A program made the position numbers and the translations under genes. Below are positions 17,353 to 25,425 of a DNA stretch of 64,000 nt, in pieces (positions within the stretch are counted from its first letter, which is position 1; every line of letters begins with the position of its first letter). The notes beneath the pieces are model-generated. The model was not told the origin of the DNA, searched no databases, and was given only the letters and a program-made list of their open reading frames with translations. Source of the DNA: Gaiellasilicea sp963705515 (GTDB taxonomy: Bacteria > Actinomycetota > Thermoleophilia > Gaiellales > Gaiellaceae); contig CAVPJV010000001.1 of assembly GCA_963705515.1 (NCBI GenBank), positions 297,508 through 361,507 on the forward strand, in the 5' to 3' direction.

Positions 17353-20291
17353 GCCGCTCCTCCTCGACCGCGTCGACCGACAGCTCGACGGCCGCGCGGA
17401 TCGTGCCGAGGTCGAGGTCGCCGAGCCAGTCCTCGGCGCGGCCGGCGATCACCTTCTCGGCCAGCTCGCGCTTCGAGTCGAGCAGCTGGTCGATCCGCTC
17501 CTCGAGCGTGCCGCTGCAGATCAGGCTGTGGACGAAGACGTGCTTGCGCTGGCCGAAGCGGTACGCGCGGTCGGTCGCCTGCTGCTCGACCGCCGGGTTC
17601 CACCAGCGGTCGAAGTGGAAGACGTGGTTCGCGGCGGGCAGGTTGAGGCCGCGGCCGCCCGCCCGGATCGAGATCACGAGCACCGACGGGCCGTCCTCGC
17701 GGCGCGAAGGCGGTCAGCAGCTCGTCGCGCTGCCGCGCGTTCAGGCGGCCGTGGAAGAAGCCGACGCTGCGGCCGAGCCGCTCCTCGAGGTGCGGCGACG
17801 AGCCGGTCGAAGCCGGGGTACTGCGTGAAGACGAGCGACTTGTCGCCGGGCGGCACGTCGTCGAGCAGCTCGACGAGGCGCTCGAGCTTGCCGGAGCGGC
17901 CGTCGAGCGGGCGACCCGTCGTCGAGCACCATCTCCGGGTGGTTGCAGACCTGCTTCAGCTGGCCGAGCATCGCGAGCACGGCGCCGCGGCGGCCGAAGC
18001 GGTCGCTCGTGCGCCTCGACGCGCGGCATCCAGCGGTCGACCGTCGCGCGATAGAGGCTCGCCTGCTCGACCGTGAGCCGGCAGTAGTCCTTCTCGATCG
18101 TGATCGGCGGCAGCTCGAGCTCGATCTCCGGCGAGTCCTTCGCCCGGCGGAGGACGAACGGCTGCACGATCGCGCGCAGCCGCGCCAGCGCCCGCTCGTC
18201 GCCGAACTGCTCGATCGGCCGCGCGAACGCGCGCTCGAACCGCTCGCGCGAGCCGAGCAGGCCCGGGTTGACGATGTCCATGATCGCCCAGAGCTCGCCG
18301 AGCCGGTTCTCGATCGGCGTGCCGGTCATCGCGAGCCTTGCGGCGCGCCGGCAGCCGGCGCAGGGCGCGCGCGCGCTTCGTCGCCGGGTTCTTCACGTCC
18401 TGCGCCTCGTCGAGCAGCAGCCGGTCCCAGGCGATCGCGGCGAGCGCGTCGGCGTCCCGGGTGGCGATGTCGTACGAGGTGACGACGACGTCGCTGGCCA
18501 TGCGCCGCGAGCGCGAGCTCGCGGCGCCGGCGAGCCGGTCGCCGCCGTGGTGGAGGTGCACGCGGAGCGACGGCGCGAAGCGGTGCGATCTCCGGCGCCC
18601 CACTGCTTGACCACGCTCATCGGGCAGACGACGAGCGTCGGGCCGAGCGTCTCGTCGCCGACGTCCTCCCGCTCGGAGGCGAGCATCGCGATCGCCTGCA
18701 CCGTCTTGCCGAGGCCCATGTCGTCGGCGAGGATCGCGCCGACACCGAGGTCGCCGAGCAGCCGCAGCCAGCCGTGGCCGCGCTCCTGGAACGGGAAGAG
18801 CGGATGGCGCATCGCCGCCGGCGTCGGCAGCGCGCGGAAGCGGCGCTCGCCCGCCTGCGAGCAGGCGACGAGAGCGACTCGTCGAGCGTGACCTCGCCGA
18901 GCTCGACGCCCGCTTCGTCGGTCTCGAGCCCGGAGACGGCGCGGACGAGGTCGACGATGCCGACGCCCGCACGGCGGCGCTCGAGGAAGCGCAGCGCCCG
19001 CTCGACGTCCGAGCGGCGAAGCGCGTGCCAGCGGCCGCCGATGCGGATGAACGGCTCCTTCGCGGCGGCGAGCTCGGCGAGCTCCTCGTCGGTGAGCTCG
19101 GTGTCGCCGACCGCGAGCTGCCAGTCGAACGGCGCGAGCTCGTTCGGCGAGAGCAGCCCGCTCGAGCGGGCGCGCGGCGTGCTCGTCGCCGTCAGGTTGA
19201 CCCGGAGCGTGCTCGGCGAGCGCAGCCAGACGCCGGCAGCAGCACCGGGACGCCGCGCTCCTCGAGCCGCGGCATCGCCTCGCGGAGGAAGAGGCGCACC
19301 TGCGTCCGTCGTCGAGCTCCGCCTCGGCCGGCTCGGCGGCGTCGAACTCGATCCCGACGCTCGGCGAGCACCGGCTCGAGCTCGCTCAGGCTGCCGGAGC
19401 AGGTCACGGCGTGGATCGCCGGCGCGCAGGAACGCGAAGACGTCGTCGTCGCCGGTCCCAGAGCAGCGATGCGGGCAGGCCGAGCGTCGGGATCGTCAGC
19501 CGCCTGCAGCCACAGCTCGAGCACGAGCCGCGGCTCGTCCCCGGGGCCGACGGAGGGGCGCTCGTCGAGGTGGAGGCCGAGCCGCCACGGCGCGTTCGAG
19601 TCGCTGGTCTCGAGCCCCGCGTCGACCCACTCGGAGAGCCTGCGCTCGAGCGCGCCGAGGCCGGAGTGGCGCGGCAGCACGGAGTCGGGCGCCGTCAGGC
19701 CCTCGAGGAAGTGGTCGAGCGCGTTCGCGCGGCCGGCCTTCGACGGCGCCGAGCCGCACGCCGCTCGGCGCGGAGACGGTCGCGCGCGATCTGGTCGACG
19801 AGGACGGGGTAGAGGTCGTGCACGGCCGCGTCGCGGTCGCCGTCGAAGGCGCCGGCGCCGACAGCGGGGAGCGCGGCCGCGATCGCGGCCAGCGCACTCT
19901 GGACGCCCTCGTCGAGGGTGGCGCCCCAGAACGCGTGCCACCAGCCCTCACCGTGCTCGAGGAAGGGATGGACGAGCCCTTCGGCGACGGAGCGCCGCGC
20001 CAGCTCGACGACCGCGAAGATCGCGCGGGCGCTCGCGCCGAGCTCGAGGCCTGCCGGCGGCGACCCGGCGAGCGTGACGAGCTGCGCCGGGTCGAGGCGG
20101 CGCGCGGCGATCCCGCGGCCCGCCAGCGGCAGATCGGCGATCGCAGGCATGCCCGCGCGCAGGTCGCCCGCGGAGAGCGATCCGTCCGCGCCGCGCGCCA
20201 GGACAATCGCCGTCGCGTCGTCCTGCCAGACGACCTCGAGGGTCGGGGAGGCCGTGCTCGGGCGCAGCTCGGTTGTGGGCTGGGTCGACAC
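17349..20291 (-). pseudogene. SNF2-family DEAD/DEAH-box helicase, broken by many indels
   Basis: Read from GTG 20291 (STQPTTELRP) or ATG 20330, the gene encodes a poorly conserved N-terminal region of about 500 residues, then the SNF2 motor: LFPFQERGHGWLRLLGDLG, Walker A DDMGLGKTVQ (near 18720), LVVCPMSVVKQW, a DEAQ box (LLDEAQDVKNPATKRARAL, near 18410), TGTPIENRLGELWAIMD (18329), LKQVCNHPEM, and motifs V-VI (SIRAGGRGLNLPAANHVFHF, QQATDRAYRFGQ near 17580). At least a dozen single-base frame changes occur, yet all motifs are intact, so error rather than decay is likely. Repaired length is about 980 residues. It is followed by the SWIM gene (ATGA overlap). Confidence 0.78.
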
Positions 20292-20346
20292 CGACCTATC
20301 AGAGTAGGCGTAAAAGACGACGACCCGCATCCCTCGGTCGGCGTAA

Positions 20347-20370
20347 GGAATCCGCGCGTGCCGGGTTGTA
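20347..20370 (+). promoter_or_regulatory. ECF-type promoter in front of the sigma-factor operon
   Basis: TAAGGAATC with GGAATC at 20347-20352, a 12-nt spacer, then GTTGTA at 20365-20370 followed by CGGGCAT. The same arrangement (GGAACC, 12 nt, GTTGTACGGGCAT) occurs at 22544-22573. GGAAY is the classical ECF -35 element. The likely transcription start falls at or just before the ATG at 20376, implying a leaderless message. Control by the sigma factor encoded just downstream is inferred from the match and the location. Confidence 0.6.
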
Positions 20371-20375
20371 CGGGC

Positions 20376-20558
20376 ATGAGCGATCACAACACCCACACCG
20401 AATTCCACCCCGTCGACGAGCTCTGGCTCCGCGACTGGGCGCAGGAGGGCCTCGCCCGCCTGGAGCAGTACCTCGCCCGACAGGCTGAGTTCGCTGCTTT
20501 TCTCAGCGCCCGCGGCGTCCTAGACTCGGGTCATGGCGACGGCGCCGCCGCGAGCTGA
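20376..20558 (+). CDS. Small hypothetical protein leading the sigma-factor operon
   Basis: This 60-residue frame starts at the ATG immediately downstream of the ECF-type promoter and overlaps the sigma-factor start (20533) by 26 nt. The product begins MSDHNTHTEFHPVDELWLRD and contains an amphipathic stretch WAQEGLARLEQYLARQAEF. No family is recognised. It may be a leader peptide or small regulator for the downstream gene, or only a leader reading frame that sets translation of the sigma factor. Confidence 0.4.
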   Translation: MSDHNTHTEFHPVDELWLRDWAQEGLARLEQYLARQAEFAAFLSARGVLDSGHGDGAAAS

Positions 20559-22532
20559 CGCCGTTCTCGTCCGACGGCTCCGGGAACGCGACCGGACTGC
20601 CTGGGAGGAGCTGTACGACGAGTACGGCACGCGGCTGCGCGGGTTCGCCTACCGGCTGACCGGCAACTCGCACGACGCGGACGACCTCGTCCAGGAGACC
20701 TTCGTCCGGGCGCTGCCACGGCTCGACCGGCTCGATCCGGACACCGTCGACCTCGGGCCGTACCTGTTCACGACGCTGCGCAACCTCTTCCTCAAGTCGG
20801 TCGAGCGCGGCCGCCGCGCCGAGCCCGTCGCCGAGGTACCCGAGCCGGCCGTGCCGGCGCCGATCGACGACGACCCGGAGCGCAGCACGCTCCTGCACCG
20901 CCAGCAGGAGGAGGTGCGGACCGCCAACGCGCAGCTGGCGCCGCGCCAGCGCCTCGTGCTCGCACTGCGCGAGCTCGAGGACAAGAGCTACGCCGAGATC
21001 GGGGTGATCGTCGGCCTCAAGGAGAACGCGGTCGCGCAGCTGATCTCGCGTGCGCGCGACAGCCTCCGCACCGAGCTGCGACTCGCCCAGGTCGATCCGG
21101 AACGGCTGCCGGAGGAGTGCCGCCGCTACCTGCCGCTGCTGAGCCGGCACCTCGACGGACAGCTGCGCGGGCCGCAGCTCGACGAGACGCTCGCACACCT
21201 GGAGGGTTGCCGTGTCTGCCAGGACGCGCTCGACTCGATGCGCGAGGCGCAGCGGCGGTACCGCGTGCTCCCGCCGTGGCTCTTCGCGGCGGACGAGCTG
21301 CGCAAGCGGATCGACGCCGAGCTGACGGCGGTTCGCTACTGGGAGGGCGCCCGCTGGCGCCTTGGCCGCTGGGGCGCCGCTGTCGCCGCGGTCGTCGCCC
21401 TGTTCGTGCTCGGCGGCGGCGGCGTCGGCGCAGCGCTCGTGCTCAGCGGCGGCGATCCGGTCGTGGTGGCCGTCAAGACCGTCTCGCGCGCCACCTCGAC
21501 AACGGCGCCGGCCACGACGGTCGCGCCGCCGCCGCCGCGCACCACGCGGCGGGCGGCACGGCCCGCACCGGCTCGGCCGGCAACCTCGGCGACCGAGCCC
21601 GCGACCACGGCCGAAGGGACGTCGACCGCCACTACGGCTCCCACGCCGACGACTGCGCCCGAACCGAAAGCGACGACGGCTCCCGCTCCCGCACCGCCCG
21701 CGCCGCGCCGTCGCCGTCGACGACCGTCACGACCACGCAGCGCGACACGCTCGCGCCGACGGTCACGCTCGTGAGCCAACCTCCGGCTCAGACGGCCGCG
21801 ACGACCGCGGCATTCTCTTTCCGCGCGAGCGAGCCCGACGTGAGCTTCGCCTGCCGGATCGACGGCGGTGCGTACGGGCCGTGCGCACCGCCGCGGACGC
21901 TCCAGGGCCTCGCAATCGGTCCGCACGATTTCGCCGTCCGGGCGCGAGACCGCGCCGGCAACACGGGCGCGCCGGCCTCCGCCCGCTGGACGGTTCTGCC
22001 GCCGCCCGACACGATTCCGCCGACGACGAGCATTGTCTCCGCGACGACGGCCGGCTCCGACGCGAGCTTCCAGTTCACGGCCTCCGAGAGCGGGTCGACG
22101 TTCGCCTGCTCGCTGGACGGCGGACCGTACGCCGCCTGCGCGAGCCCGCACCCGTACAGCGGGCTCGTCGTCGGCGCGCACTCGTTCGCGGTGCGCGCGA
22201 CCGACGCGGCCGGCAACACGGGCGCCCCGGCCACGCATGCCTGGACGGTCGCGCCGCCGCCACCGCCGCCGCTTCCCGACCTGATTGTCTCGGTGCTCAC
22301 GAAGAGCTCGTTCGTCGTCACGAACACGGGGACGGCCGCCGCGGGCCCGTTCGTCGTCAGCGTGACGCTGATCGGCACCTTCACGATCCCCGGCCTCGCG
22401 GCCGGCCAGAGCGTCACCCGCGCCTGGTCGATCTGCCGCGTCGGCACGATCACGGCGATCGCCGATCGCGGTGAGGCGGTCACCGAGTCGAACGAGCGCA
22501 ACAACGCACGCTCGATCGCGAGTACCTGCTGA
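20533..22532 (+). CDS. ECF sigma factor fused to anti-sigma, membrane and extracellular Ig/CARDB domains (one frameshift near 21708)
   Basis: Residues 10-80 are sigma region 2 (AYRLTGNSHDADDLVQETFV) and about 130-185 region 4 (QLAPRQRLVLALRELEDKSY ... AVAQLISRARDSL). An anti-sigma zinc-finger-like segment follows (CRRYLPLLSRHLDGQLRG; HLEGCRVC at about 221-229), then one membrane helix (about 277-305) and a Thr/Pro/Ala-rich linker. A frame change near 21708 (one base missing or two extra, in a GCGCCG-rich run) leads to about 270 more residues: two repeats with SFACRIDGGAYGPC / TFACSLDGGPYAAC and a CARDB-like domain (PDLIVSVLTKSSFVVTNTGT) ending at 22532. Total is about 665 residues. The uninterrupted first part is 20533-21774. 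The layout suggests a membrane-tethered sigma factor responding to an extracellular signal. Confidence 0.75.
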
Positions 22533-22543
22533 CGCGGCCGTAA

Positions 22544-22567
22544 GGAACCGGCGGCTCGCGGGTTGTA
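22544..22567 (+). promoter_or_regulatory. ECF-type promoter of the secreted serine hydrolase gene
   Basis: TAAGGAACC with GGAACC at 22544-22549, a 12-nt spacer, and GTTGTA at 22562-22567 followed by CGGGCAT. This matches the promoter at 20347-20370 in both boxes, the spacer length and the CGGGCAT extension. It lies 31 nt upstream of the ATG at 22598, which has its own GAGGAGG ribosome binding site. The shared motif indicates that this gene belongs to the regulon of the sigma factor encoded directly upstream. Confidence 0.62.
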
Positions 22568-22597
22568 CGGGCATCCAACGACCCGAGGAGGTCACCG

Positions 22598-24424
22598 ATG
22601 CTCCGCACGACTCTCATCTCCATTCTCTCGGCGCTCACCCTCGCCGCCTCGCTCGCGGGCGCGGCGGCGGCGGCGCCGGCGCCCACGACCTCGCCGGTCC
22701 CGGTCTATCTCGTCGAGCTGCTGACGAAGATCTACCGCGGCGAGGACGGCAGCGCGCTCTACCTGCGCCAACAGGGCAACACCGTCTACGGGTTCGGCGA
22801 GCATCCCGGCAAGCACTACGCCTACGTCCTCAAGGGGACGGTCACGGGCGACGTCATCTCCGCCTCCTGGTGGGACGTGCCCAAGGGCGACCGCACGACA
22901 AAGGGCACGATCCAGCTGCGCTGGTCGCAGCTCGGCAACCGGATCGTCCGCGCCGGCGGCGGCGACCTCGATCCCGACGTCTTCACGGCGATCTCGCCGA
23001 ACGGAATCCCGTGGCCGAACCGGCAGGCGGCCGGCTTCCAGGCGACGAAGCAGAACGATCTCGACGGCGCGTTCGTCGGTGACGACGCGAGCTGGCACTA
23101 CTTCCGCGAGGCCGGAGCCGATGTGGTCGGCGTGGCCGAGCGGGCAGCGCAGCCGGAGGAGCGACCCGGCTGGGTGACGGTCTTCATCGGCAGCCGCACG
23201 TCCGGCACCAGCGTCGGCGGCAGCTACGTCGACGTCCCGAAGGGGCTCGAGCACAGGACCGGCGGCTGGGGCGCGGCCTTCATCGGCGCCAAGCGTGAGC
23301 TCCTCGTCGAGCAGACCGGCATCGACCGGACGCGCTCGCTCGTGCCCGAGTACACGATCGACTGGGACGGCTTCGCGAGCGAGATCGCATCGAAGACGTG
23401 GGGCGGCGGCGCGAACGTCGTCGGCTACGCCTACGCGATCGCTCACAACGGCGCCATCCTTCGCTCCGGTGCAGGCGGCGACCGCCGGCTGAGCCAGGAC
23501 GGCGGCAGGCTTCCGTTTACGACGCACACGCAGGCGCAGACCGCCAGCACCGCGAAGACGATCAACGCGACCGCGATCATCAAGGCGCTCTACGACCGCG
23601 GCCTCACCGTCGACACGAAGGTCGCTCCGTATCTCCCCTCCTGTTGGGAGCGGGGCAAGGACGTGGCGACGCTGACGTTCCGCCAGATCCTCAGCCACAC
23701 GAGCGGGCTGCCGCAGGCGGGTTCGGCCTGCAACTTCGGCGACGGCTACAAGTGCCTGCTCGACATGATCAAGAAGGGCCGGATCGCGACGAAGGCGTAC
23801 ACCTACAACACGCACGCCTATGACCTGCTCCGCTTCCTCGTGCCGATGGTCGTCGACCGCGCCGGCACGATGGGCGAGTTCGAGCTCTTCAAGTGCAAGA
23901 ACACGAGCGGCGTCCTGAATCGGAAGGTGTCGGAGAAGTTCGTCCGCTACGTCTTCGGCGAGATCCTCGATCCGGTCGGCGCGGACGCCAGCTTCTACCC
24001 CTCCGGCGACTTCTCGTACAACTACGACGAGGACAACCGGCAGCTCAAGGGCGACAAGCCCCGCCAGGACTTCTTCATGCGGGCCGGGAGCGGGAAGCTG
24101 ACGATCTCTGTGCTCGACTACATCCGGTTCCTCAGCGCCCTCGACCGCGGCCTGATCATCCCGAAGGGACTCGTCGAGATGATGAAGGGCTCCGCGTCGA
24201 ACCGGCTCGGCTTCGACAGCGCCTGGAACGGCTCCGCCGGCGCCTACCACTGGAAGAACGGCGGCTGTCCCCCCTTCCCGGGGACGATCGGCGGCTGCAA
24301 GACGCTCGCCATGGTCTTCCCCGGCGACACGCAGGTCTACATCGCCACGAACTCCGACAACAACGACTACGCGGGCAACCTGACCTCGATCGCCGCGAAC
24401 GCGTTCGACAACGCCCTCAAGTAG
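22598..24424 (+). CDS. Secreted beta-lactamase-fold serine hydrolase
   Basis: The product has 608 residues with a Sec signal peptide (ISILSALTLAASLAGAAAAA). Residues 30-250 are beta-rich and carry two related segments with WWDVPKGDR and YVDVPKGLEHR. Residues about 255-600 are a class C beta-lactamase / D-alanyl-D-alanine peptidase fold: SxxK as STAK (S317, K320), TFRQILSHTSGLPQ, tyrosine motif TYNTHAYDLL, and HWKNGG near the end in place of HxG/KTG. It probably acts on peptidoglycan peptides or esters; the substrate is unknown. Start ATG follows GAGGAGG. The promoter matches that of the upstream sigma-factor operon. Confidence 0.82.
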   Translation: MLRTTLISILSALTLAASLAGAAAAAPAPTTSPVPVYLVELLTKIYRGEDGSALYLRQQGNTVYGFGEHPGKHYAYVLKGTVTGDVISASWWDVPKGDRTTKGTIQLRWSQLGNRIVRAGGGDLDPDVFTAISPNGIPWPNRQAAGFQATKQNDLDGAFVGDDASWHYFREAGADVVGVAERAAQPEERPGWVTVFIGSRTSGTSVGGSYVDVPKGLEHRTGGWGAAFIGAKRELLVEQTGIDRTRSLVPEYTIDWDGFASEIASKTWGGGANVVGYAYAIAHNGAILRSGAGGDRRLSQDGGRLPFTTHTQAQTASTAKTINATAIIKALYDRGLTVDTKVAPYLPSCWERGKDVATLTFRQILSHTSGLPQAGSACNFGDGYKCLLDMIKKGRIATKAYTYNTHAYDLLRFLVPMVVDRAGTMGEFELFKCKNTSGVLNRKVSEKFVRYVFGEILDPVGADASFYPSGDFSYNYDEDNRQLKGDKPRQDFFMRAGSGKLTISVLDYIRFLSALDRGLIIPKGLVEMMKGSASNRLGFDSAWNGSAGAYHWKNGGCPPFPGTIGGCKTLAMVFPGDTQVYIATNSDNNDYAGNLTSIAANAFDNALK

Positions 24425-24443
24425 TTCCGGCTCTACCAAGGAT

Positions 24444-24473
24444 GCGAAAGGCTCGCGGCTGCGGGCCTTTCGC
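24444..24473. terminator. Bidirectional hairpin between convergent genes
   Basis: GCGAAAGGC (24444-24452) pairs perfectly with GCCTTTCGC (24465-24473) around a 12-nt loop. It lies 20 nt after the serine hydrolase stop and just beyond the stop of the convergent GNAT gene, so it can serve both strands. There is no long T-tract. Confidence 0.65.
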
Positions 24474-24476
24474 CGT

Positions 24477-24920
24477 CTAGGACAGGGTCAGCTTCATCTC
24501 CGCCTCGTCGCCGTGCATCTCACCGGTCGCCTCGAAGCCGCAGCGCTCGTAGAAGGGGAGCGCCGAGTGGGGGCCGGGAACGACGCTCAGCGTCACCTCG
24601 CTGACGCCGTCGGCCCGCGCCTCCTCGAGCAGCAGCTCGAGCGCCCGCCGGCCGACGCCCTTCCCCTGGAAGCCGGCGTCGACCATGAAGCGCCAGATGT
24701 AGAAGAGACGCTCATCGGGATCGCGCCAGACCATCGCGAAGCCGGCGGGCTCCTCGCCGAAGTAGATCGCCCGGAACCACGCCTTCGGCTCGAAGTGGGC
24801 CTCTGCGATCGAGACGCTGTTCGGCGCGACTAATCCGCCCTGGTCGGGACCGACGTCGAGCCCGGTGACGAGCCGAACCGTCTCCTTCGTGATCTCGCGC
24901 AGGCTCGTGTCGGCGGCCAT
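24477..24920 (-). CDS. GNAT-family N-acetyltransferase
   Basis: This 147-residue acetyltransferase has the acetyl-CoA pyrophosphate loop VDAGFQGKGVGRRALELLL (Q/RxxGxG/A) at about residues 80-98 and the C-terminal FYERCGFEATGE strand-helix. The WFRAIYFGEEPAGFAMVW and LFYIWRFMVD segments resemble spermidine/diamine acetyltransferases of the BltD/PaiA type, so a small amine substrate is plausible but not shown. ATG 24920 is the start. It is followed on the same strand by nothing, and the preceding minus-strand gene ends at 24936, 15 nt away, so the two may be co-transcribed. Confidence 0.85.
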   Translation of the reverse strand: MAADTSLREITKETVRLVTGLDVGPDQGGLVAPNSVSIAEAHFEPKAWFRAIYFGEEPAGFAMVWRDPDERLFYIWRFMVDAGFQGKGVGRRALELLLEEARADGVSEVTLSVVPGPHSALPFYERCGFEATGEMHGDEAEMKLTLS

Positions 24921-24935
24921 GCGCTGACTCTACGG

Positions 24936-25352
24936 TCAGCGCGCCACGATCGTCAGGATCGGCGTGTTGTCGGCACCGAGCGTCTGCAGTCCAGCCTCCT
25001 CGGGGGTCTGGAGGTTGCGGGCACGGAGCTTGTACGTCCCTGGCCTGCGGAAGACGACGTAGCGGGTCGTTCCGGCCTGGAAGGTGCTCGCGCCGAGCGG
25101 GAGGGCCGGCCCGCGAACCTGCGTGAGCTCGAAGTCCATCGGGCACGAGATCCTGATCGCCATCCGCGTGCCCCGTGCGACGACGACGGAGGCGGACGCG
25201 CCACGGGGCTTGCCCGCGATCGCCCAGACGTGACAACCGCGCAGGGTGTGGACGAGCGCCGTCCGCAGCGACGGCGAGGCCGCGACTGCTGCGCCTGCAG
25301 GCGCAGCGATCAGCGCGAATGCAGCGAGCAGGACGAGCGCGAGCCTCTTCAC
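24936..25352 (-). CDS. Secreted cupredoxin-like hypothetical protein
   Basis: The 138-residue product has a signal peptide (MKRLALVLLAAFALIAAPAG). The mature part is a small beta-rich domain with HTLRGCHVWAIAG, VARGTRMAIRISCPMDFEL and RYVVFRRPGTYKLRARNLQ, a pattern like cupredoxin-type folds (the G-x-Y strand near the end and a preceding aromatic/polar strand). A complete blue-copper Cys/His/Met set cannot be assigned, so metal binding is uncertain; the two cysteines may instead form a disulfide. The start region is divergent from the MMPL gene. Confidence 0.6.
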   Translation of the reverse strand: MKRLALVLLAAFALIAAPAGAAVAASPSLRTALVHTLRGCHVWAIAGKPRGASASVVVARGTRMAIRISCPMDFELTQVRGPALPLGASTFQAGTTRYVVFRRPGTYKLRARNLQTPEEAGLQTLGADNTPILTIVAR

Positions 25353-25394
25353 GACCTCAGTATCGGGCTTCGGGCGGGGATGTGATTCGGAGAA

Positions 25395-25416
25395 CTACCG
25401 ATTTCGGCCGCGGTAG
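25395..25416. promoter_or_regulatory. Palindromic operator candidate upstream of MMPL gene
   Basis: CTACCG (25395-25400) is mirrored by CGGTAG (25411-25416), a 22-bp hyphenated palindrome ending 9 nt before the GTG start of the MMPL exporter and between divergent genes. The position suits a repressor site. The cognate regulator is not identifiable here. Confidence 0.3.
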
Positions 25417-25425
25417 GCTGCGAAG

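Noticed and set aside
14930..20290. Programmed frameshifting or a split-gene system
   Set aside because: Too many shifts, no slippery-site pattern, and unrelated neighbouring genes are affected alike; sequencing error explains it better.
22592..24439. 615-codon minus-strand frame covering the serine hydrolase
   Set aside because: Antisense frame kept open by GC3 bias; the plus strand has the signal peptide, SxxK motif, promoter and ribosome binding site.
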